A stretch of DNA of 64,000 nucleotides from Erpobdella octoculata (Eukaryota; Annelida; Clitellata; Hirudinida; Erpobdellidae), in NCBI GenBank assembly GCA_963978895.1, contig OZ022241.1, forward strand, positions 9,591,356 to 9,655,355. The letters are read 5' to 3'. Position numbers and translations under genes: made by a program. Position 1 is the stretch's first letter, and the number at the start of each line of letters is the position of its first letter. The notes below the pieces were generated by a model. It was not told the DNA's origin and made no database searches. It was given only the letters and a program-made list of their open reading frames with translations. Positions 57,521-64,000 of this stretch are shown here, piece after piece.

Positions 57521-58520
57521 ATAAATATAATATAAACCTGACGAACAGATGACCTGTATTTGAAAATGCTTAAAATAGATTTATGTGATTCGCCACTACA
57601 AAATATAATTAACTGTTTCCATCAGAAAAACATTGAAATTTTTTAAAGGTATGTCACAGTCATCCAGTTCTTTGTCACACCCAAACATGAATTTAAAAAA
57701 ATAAAACCTATACTTTTACAAATTATAGCTCGAACCCTAACCCGACGTTATAAAAAATTAATTCACACCAGAACCTGGAGTTTTACAAATTAAAAGCTAA
57801 ACTTGGAGTTTTGTATATACAAACCCAAAGTTTTAACATTAAGGTAAATTTATTCAAACTTAATTAGTACTAAAAAGCAATTTTATGTAAGTGGTACTTA
57901 TATAAAAAAAATTTTCCGCAGTGGTACTGATAAATAATTTTGACGTTGTTCATATTTTTATAATAGTGGCGTCACTGAGCAGTTGATTCAAGAAGCTTTT
58001 GTTGGTCGGGCAGCCCGGGGCAGCTAAGTTGCCATTAGCTACGATTGCTAAGTTCGGAAAAGGTATTGACAGTTCAAGTTATCTGTATCTTCCCGATAAT
58101 GTTTTAGTCACAAAGACTAATACGATAAAAATTGTTCATAGTTAAGTGGGCGTGTACCTATTTCCACAGCCGATTTGAGCGCAACTATTACGTTATCGGG
58201 TGGTGCTTCCCTTCCTGATATGATCCCAATACCATTACCATCTCAGGTACTCCGTTTCCAAAAAGATCAATCCATTTCCGGGCAAAAACTTATAGTACAA
58301 TTTACCAATCCTTTCAATATTTCTAAAGAAAAACCTTTGTTGAAATAAACTTGTAGAAATGCACTAATTGAATTTTTTGTTAGCTCTGTTGTACATGTGT
58401 CAATAATTGACAAGAATTACGCTCTTTTGAAGTACTGCTGGGCAGTTTTCTATAATGAAAAAATTACGTCGCCGGCAAAGGTGGGATGACAGGATGACCG
58501 CCCTTTTAAATACGTCAGTG
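57521..58520. other. Region upstream of the channel gene
   Basis: No promoter is certain; TTTATATTATATTTAT lies on the minus strand within 20 bp of the first ATG. A decayed coding-like patch runs on plus from about 58030 to 58348. One frame reads AKFGKGIDSSSYLYLPDN and, after a stop and frame change, DLSATITLSGGASLPDM and a tail ending KEKPLLK. It is not assignable; a transposon-derived fragment is one possibility. Confidence 0.35.
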
Positions 58521-59024
58521 GTCGTGGACAAAATGTCGTGGACAAAATGTCGTGGACAAAATGTCGTGGACAAAATGTCGCGGACAAAATGTCGCAGACA
58601 AAATGTCGTGTACAAAATGTCGTGGACAAAATGTCGTAGACAAAATGTCGTGAACAAAATGTCGTATACAAAATGTCGTAGACAAAATGTCGTAGACAAA
58701 ATGTCGTAGACAAAATGTCGTAGACAAAATGTCGTAGACAAAATGTCGTAGACAAAATGTCGTAGACAAAATGTCGTAGACAAAATGTCGTAGACAAAAT
58801 GTCGTAGACAAAATGTCGTAGACAAAATGTCGTAGACAAAATGTCGTAGACAAAATGTCGTAGACAAAATGTCGTAGACAAAATGTCGTAGACAAAATGT
58901 CGTAGACAAAATGTCGTAGACAAAATGTCGTAGACAAAATGTCGTAGACAAAATGTCGTAGACAAAATGTCGTAGACAAAATGTCGTAGACAAAATGTCG
59001 TAGACAAAATGTCGTAGACAAAAA
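58521..59024 (+). repeat. 14-bp minisatellite GTCGTAGACAAAAT, left arm
   Basis: Outer units (58521-58680) vary (GTGGACAAAAT, CGCAGACAAAAT, GTATACAAAAT), while inner units from 58675 to 59020 are nearly identical, which suggests recent expansion on the inner side. Each unit contains the dyad GACA-AAA-TGTC. Confidence 0.95.
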
Positions 59025-60009
59025 GTAATATTTTAAAACAACAATTTTTTGAATTTATATTTGCAAACATCCATATAACTGGGTTTGATTAATTTTTGTT
59101 ATAAATCATAAATAACTATTACTTTTAATTAAAAAACAATAAAATAAAAAGTTTTTAAGTTTTAATAGAATGCATTGTCATAAAGAGTAAGCCTATATTT
59201 CAAATTTTGCTCGATTAGGTGACGGGAAATTAATTAAATTTAACTTTCAAGGCTTGCAAACATTCAAGCAAGCTAGATCCGCGTGAAGTTAATACAAGAA
59301 ATTTAATTTTTTTTTATTTTTTCTCACTAAATAAAATTTAGGTCAATAACGAGACAATAGTGATGACAAATTATTAGGATCTATGAAACAGACAAAAACT
59401 AACTTGTTGCTTATGTTTTTTTTAAAGTAAATAAACACAAATTTAAAATTTAGTGAGTTTTGTACAAGAAGTTGCTATAAAATACCCCAAAATTTGTTTT
59501 TATGGTTGTTGTAAATGAAGATTTTTTTGTGTTAATAATTAATAAAAGGTTTAAAATGTCTATTAATATATATGTAAAAATAAATTATCCGAAAAAGCAG
59601 ATTTGAACGTCTAAGAACGTTTAAAACTCTTAGCAGTAGCTAGGCTGCCCAAAAATTAAGACTGGTTACGGTAGCTGTTTTAAAACTAAAATCACACATG
59701 AATTGTAATAAACTTAAGACTATGCATGTCCATTTTATGGCACGAGGGCATTATCTGACAAGCTAGCTGATTTTGACAGCCTAAATGAACAGTTTAGTAA
59801 AGGGGGTTTTTGTGCATGAATGGAAACACGTAAATCTTAGAGCTTGTTATTGACTGTTTCTCATTTAGCCAGCACAGTGACCATTTGTTTTGCTGTGATT
59901 AGTCATAATTTCAAAACCACTGATTTATTATTGCTTTTACCACTCAACTTTTCTATTACAAATTGCTTTGACAACATGATGCTCCTGCAACATGTTTTCA
60001 AAAATTTTA

Positions 60010-60412
60010 CCACAACATTTTGTTCTTCCAAAATTTTGACCCAACGACATTTTGTCCTCACGAAATTTTTTTCGCAACATTTTGTCCACGACATTTTGTC
60101 CGCGACATTTTGTCCGCGACATTTTGTCCGCGACATTTTGTCCGCGACATTTTGTCCGCAACATTTTGTTCGCGGCGATTTTTCCTCAATATTTTTTCTA
60201 CGACATTTTGTCCGCGACATTTTGTCCGCGACATTTTGTCCACGACATTTTGTCCGCGACATTTTGTCCGCGACATTTTGTCCGCGACATTTTGTCCGCA
60301 ACATTTTGTTCGCGGCGATTTTTCCTCAATATTTTTTCTACGACATTTTGTGCAACGAAATTTTGTCTTTATGACATTTTTTTCAAGACATTTTGTCCGA
60401 TGATATTTTGTC
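60010..60412 (-). repeat. 14-bp minisatellite, inverted right arm with 140-bp higher-order unit
   Basis: ACATTTTGTCCGCG units are interrupted by TTCGCGGCGATTTTTCCTCA then ATATTTTTTCTACG, which occurs twice, at 60168 and 60308. The exact 140-bp spacing equals ten basic units, so blocks of ten units were duplicated together. Confidence 0.9.
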
Positions 60413-61799
60413 CAGCCACCAATAATTTGTGGTACGATTTACCCTAGAACTAGCCAAAATAAAAGATAAAACTAAACGTTTTGTTGTTGCAACCAATTAG
60501 GCTGTCAGATTTGAATATTCGCGCGCAGGCCTGCGGTTCCTTTATAAGGAGGCTTGAAATTCGAATCGAGAAGAATTGCGCCTACTTCGTCAGAACTCGA
60601 ACCTGTATTACTCTGACGTGTTGATATTTGATAATAATCCGTGTTTTAGACATTTTTTGATATAAAACTAACTGATTGTTAACTAGAAAATATTTGGCTT
60701 GGGTCTTGAAACATCCCAGTTGTTTTCACCGAAGTTTCTCCTGCATTTTCGGCTTTCGCAAAGGCGGGAGTCGTGACACCGGCCATCGAGTCAACCACAG
60801 TTAATGACAGTGCACTCACCATTAACCAATTTCTCCCTGCTTTTATCCAAATAAGCCAAACGGAATTAATCAACAGCCAACAACTGGCTCTTGATAGGGA
60901 ATTTACCATCTTAATAAATTAAAGATATCATCTCATTCCTATACGATAACAACTTTACTTCAATTTAATTTTGGTGCCAAAAAATCAGTCAACATGTGAT
61001 ATTGCAAAAGATGTGATATTGGCTCCTATCTCGCAAGCAAAGAAATTTCTCAGTGTGTTGATTGATGACAACGTTATTCTAAAAATGGCAAACGCAACAG
61101 GATGGAAAAATTTTTAAATATGCGTACTTAGTTGAAGAAAACCAACTGGTTGACCTTGAATGCTAATAATTATCCATTGTTATTTTTATAAAAAAAAACA
61201 AATTTTCTAGTTTCCAGAACATTTACTATATAACAAAATTTAATTTGAATGTCATGTCTAAACTAAATTAAATCTAAACTAAATAATTCTAAACAAGATA
61301 TAATAATTAAACTAATAACATTTTAGCTAACCAAAATTTAATAGAATACAAATAGTCGTCCAAAACCGATTAAAACTAAAATGCATGTCGTAACAAAGTT
61401 ATCATTGGATCTTCCGGAAGTTATACATAATACCTTTTTCATTCTCATGAACTCCGCCTCCCTAATTGCGAGCCAGTCCCAAGCCTGGATAAAGGAGGAG
61501 GGATAGTTGAAAAGATCAAATATGATCAACGACAGGAAGTACTTATGTATTTCCTACCTACAGCCAATTCAGTCTTAAAACACTTGGTGCAAAGGACTAT
61601 AAACTATCATAAAAAATAAATTCATTTTCATGCTATTGTTTAAGAAAATTTTTTATTAGTAAGATGCTGGATTATTTTTATATCGCACTGTCAGCTAAAC
61701 AGTTTCATGTTTATTCTCAATCGACTAAGTTACAGGATGTGATGATTTCACACTTTATATTAATTTACGTGCCTCATCACTTTTGGCTATAAATTCAAA
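60413..61799. other. Unassigned DNA with a decayed coding-like patch
   Basis: A GC-richer patch at 60520-60610 contains CGCGCGCAGGCCTGCGG and TTTATAAGGAGG. Around 60700-60920 a plus frame reads VSPAFSAFAKAGVVTPAIES, LTINQFLPAFIQ and SQTELINSQQLALDREF before a stop. No family is recognised; both strands are open over part of it. The rest is AT-rich. Confidence 0.3.
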
Positions 61800-61805
61800 A
61801 TCAGT

Positions 61806-63239
61806 TTGCCACATCTGAGAAAGTCTGCTCCAGGTATTGATGCATTACATTCCATATTTTTACGAAAAGTAAGAACAGAAAAAAAACAATGTTTTAGCAA
61901 TGTTTGAACAGGTCTTTGAGTACTGGATAAATTCCTTGAGATTGGAAAGATGCAATCATAGTACCACTCTTCAAAAAGGCAGCAGATCGGAGGCAAGTAA
62001 CTATCGGCCAGTAAGTGCATTATTTGCAAAGTCATAGAAAAAACATTCAGCTTGAAGTAATGAAGCATATTAGAGACCACAGCATACTGATTAATAGTCA
62101 ACATAGATTTGTGCAATGGCGATCATGTTTAACAAATTTGCTAGACTTCTAGATTGTTTTGAAAAAGTTTATACCCACTTAGACGAAGGATTCCTTGTAG
62201 ACATAGTCTCTTTAGATTTTGCTAAAGCTTTCGACAAAGCACCACATACACGGTTGATGAAAAAAATAGAAGCTGCTGGAATAGGAGGTAAAATTTGAGG
62301 ATAGATCGTCAAAAAATGGCTAGCTGACAGAAGACAAAAAGTGGAAATTAAAGGAAAATACTCGGGGTGGAAAAGCATAAAAAGTGGTGTACCGTAAGGA
62401 TCCGTTTTGGGACCTTTATTGTTTGTTCTGTTCATCAATGACCTTGATATCGGGACTTGTTTAAAAGTATCAACATTTGCTGATGATACAAAGTTATCCA
62501 TGATAATAGAGTGTGAGCTAGATGCCGACATATTAAGAAAAGATCTTGCAAAATGATGTTCAACGTAGAGAAATGCTCAACGATGCACATGGGTAATAGA
62601 AATCAAAAGATTCAGTATGAAATGGGAGGAATTGTGTTGAAGGCATTTGAAGAGGAAAGAGATTTTGGAGTAATACTACACAATAGCGGCAAACCATCAA
62701 GACAGTGTGCAAAAGCAGCAGAGCGATCCAATGGGATTTTAGGATTGGTTAAAAAAACAATAATAACTCGAAACCAAGAAATAATAATTAGGCTATACAA
62801 ATGTTTAGTAAGACCGCATCTAGAATATTGTGTACAAGCTTGCAGCCCTGTTTTAAAAAAAGATATCGTAGTGTTGGAGAAGGTACAAAAGAGGGCTACA
62901 AAGTTGATTAAACTCTTAAGCCAGTTACTTTACGAAGAAAGATTAAAACAATGTGACTCAACAACTTTAAAGAAAAGGAAAAGTAGGGATGACTTGATCG
63001 AGTCCTACAAAACAATAACAAAAAAGGTAGATTTACACTAGCAATGTTTTTTGAACAGCTACCTATTTAAACCACGAGAGGACACAGATTTAAGTTCTTT
63101 AAATAAAACAAGAAAAAACTATAAAAAAGCTTTCTTTAGTTCTAGAGTGATAAATACCTGGAATAACTTGGACGATGACCCTGTATCATCTGAGTCTACC
63201 ACAGATTTCAAAGTAGCGTTATCCAGGCATGGATACTGA
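61806..63239 (+). pseudogene. LINE reverse transcriptase, broken
   Basis: Recognisable pieces in order are: LRKSAPGIDALHSIFLRKV; a frame-broken NYRPVS region near 62000; a block with VDIVSLDFAKAFDKAPHTRL; SGVP.GSVLGPLLFVLFINDL; the catalytic FADD box (62476-62487); LVRPHLEYCVQACSPVLKKD; VLEKVQKRATKLIK; SYEERL-like LLYEERLKQ; and the terminal AFFSSRVINTWNNLDDDPVS. Several stops and frame changes (for example TGA after GIGGKI, TAA in the GVPxGS box, breaks at 62553 and 63041) show it is dead. Confidence 0.88.
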
Positions 63240-63329
63240 TTTTTATACAAGTTTTTATTAGTTTATGTATTTTAATTAGAAGTGGTTGTCTAAAGGCGTA
63301 GTCTTCTAAACCACTATAATAAACGTTAT

Positions 63330-63421
63330 GTTATGTTATGTTATGTTATGTTATGTTATGTTATGTTAAGTTATATTATGTTGTGTTGCGTTACGTTACG
63401 TTACGTTACGTTACGTTACGT
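63330..63421 (+). repeat. TTATG / TTACG pentanucleotide tail of the LINE
   Basis: About eight TTATG units and variants pass into six GTTAC units, directly after the LINE 3' region. Confidence 0.95.
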
Positions 63422-63611
63422 TAAGCCAATATTTATTGATCAAAAATAGATGAAAACAAACAAACTTGCTTTTCCCAAACTGACGAAAAGAGAACACGTG
63501 TTCTCAATAATTAAACCAAAGCTTCATTGTTAGAGTTATATAGTTATTTATTTGCAGAATGGATACTTGCTCAGACATATTTGATTTTTTTGTAACTCTA
63601 TTGTGTGGTTT

Positions 63612-63784
63612 GATCGATACAAATGCACAAAACCACATAAACACGGTAGATGTACAGATGTACTTAATCTATCAATACAAATGCACAAAACCACATTCAA
63701 TTTGGTACATGTACTTAATCTATCAATAAAAATGTACAAAAAGAGATAAAACTAGGTAGCTTTACTTAATCTATCAATAAAAAG
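63612..63784 (+). repeat. About 57-bp tandem repeat, 3 copies
   Basis: ACAAATGCACAAAACCACAT, TAGATGTAC or TACATG, and TACTTAATCTATCAATA recur in order three times, decaying to the right. No coding content was seen. Confidence 0.8.
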
Positions 63785-64000
63785 ATGATATGAAACAAAA
63801 AAGGAACAATATTTTGTTACTCAAAATAGTTTGTAATTAAAACATATTTTACAGTTAAGATGCCAAATAATAAGCTGAATAAAGAAAAAAATGGATTAAT
63901 CTTGATGTTTTGTAGTTCAGCGATTAGTTAACTGATTTTTTTTATTCTGATTTCAAAACTATCCTGAATTCCTCCAATTTATTATAGTTTTACAAACTTA

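Larger units (their letters stand above)
58521..60412. mobile_element. Foldback-like element with 14-bp-repeat arms
   Basis: The left arm (58521-59024) is about 36 tandem 14-mers, GTCGTAGACAAAAT. The right arm (about 60010-60412) carries the same unit inverted (ACATTTTGTCCGCG). About 985 bp of AT-rich, non-coding DNA separates them. Large inverted arrays of short repeats around a loop resemble Drosophila FB elements. The long open frames across the arms arise because three 14-bp units make 42 bp with no stop. Confidence 0.65.
61800..63425 (+). mobile_element. CR1-like non-LTR retrotransposon, 5'-truncated and decayed
   Basis: About 1.4 kb of reverse-transcriptase-type ORF2 is followed by a short 3' region and a TTATG/TTACG pentanucleotide tail (63330-63421), as CR1/L2-like LINEs end in short tandem repeats. 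The orientation matches the coding patches. The endonuclease part is missing. Confidence 0.85.

Noticed and set aside
56471..57524. Plus-strand frames opposite the channel gene (56471-56773 and 57192-57524)
   Set aside because: Antisense shadows of the well-supported DEG/ENaC frame.
58521..59024. CRISPR-like array
   Set aside because: The 14-bp units are directly head to tail with no unique spacers, and the genome is clearly eukaryotic.
58400..60447. Long repeat-protein frames of 130-206 codons on both strands
   Set aside because: Products of the stop-free 14-bp unit read in all frames; they have no start context and no complex sequence.
62116..63239. Host genes in the short open frames here
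   Set aside because: They are pieces of one reverse-transcriptase frame with several stops.

Overview
The window is AT-rich, intron-rich animal DNA. Four multi-exon genes lie on the plus strand and one intronless gene lies on the minus strand, separated by large stretches of microsatellites and transposon debris. Small introns of 100-1500 bp, a ciliary gene, a catchin/myorod-like muscle rod protein and a degenerin-family channel suggest a spiralian invertebrate (annelid or mollusc). That placement is inference; no taxon-specific marker was identified.

Layout. (1) 672-13386 (+) is the 3' half of an unconventional myosin XV gene: 32 exons coding the MyTH4-FERM-SH3-MyTH4-FERM tail. The motor and IQ exons must lie left of the window. 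(2) 13387-19220 is intergenic, with a TIR-bounded element carrying a C-rich minisatellite. (3) 19221-31411 (+) is a complete SGSM3-type TBC/SH3/RUN gene, with two tandem, intact, alternative last exons. (4) 35518-45178 (+) is a 16-exon gene for a headless muscle-myosin rod protein with a Ser/Tyr-rich head, the catchin/myorod architecture, and no motor exons upstream. (5) 46934-47957 (+) is EFCAB2/DRC8, a ciliary dynein-regulatory-complex subunit, with an RFX X-box-like palindrome 17 bp before the ATG. (6) 47958-55760 is a transposon graveyard: nested MITEs, Helitron-like ends, a LINE tail and poly-TA. (7) 55763-57520 (-) is an intronless DEG/ENaC channel. (8) 58521-60412 is a foldback-like structure with arms built from 14-bp repeats. 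(9) 61800-63425 is a decayed CR1-like LINE.

The genes do not form a functional cluster; they are independent housekeeping, cytoskeletal, muscle, ciliary and channel genes. Exon boundaries were read by eye from GT/AG sites, phase continuity and family resemblance. All junctions listed keep the reading frame, but none has been checked against transcripts.
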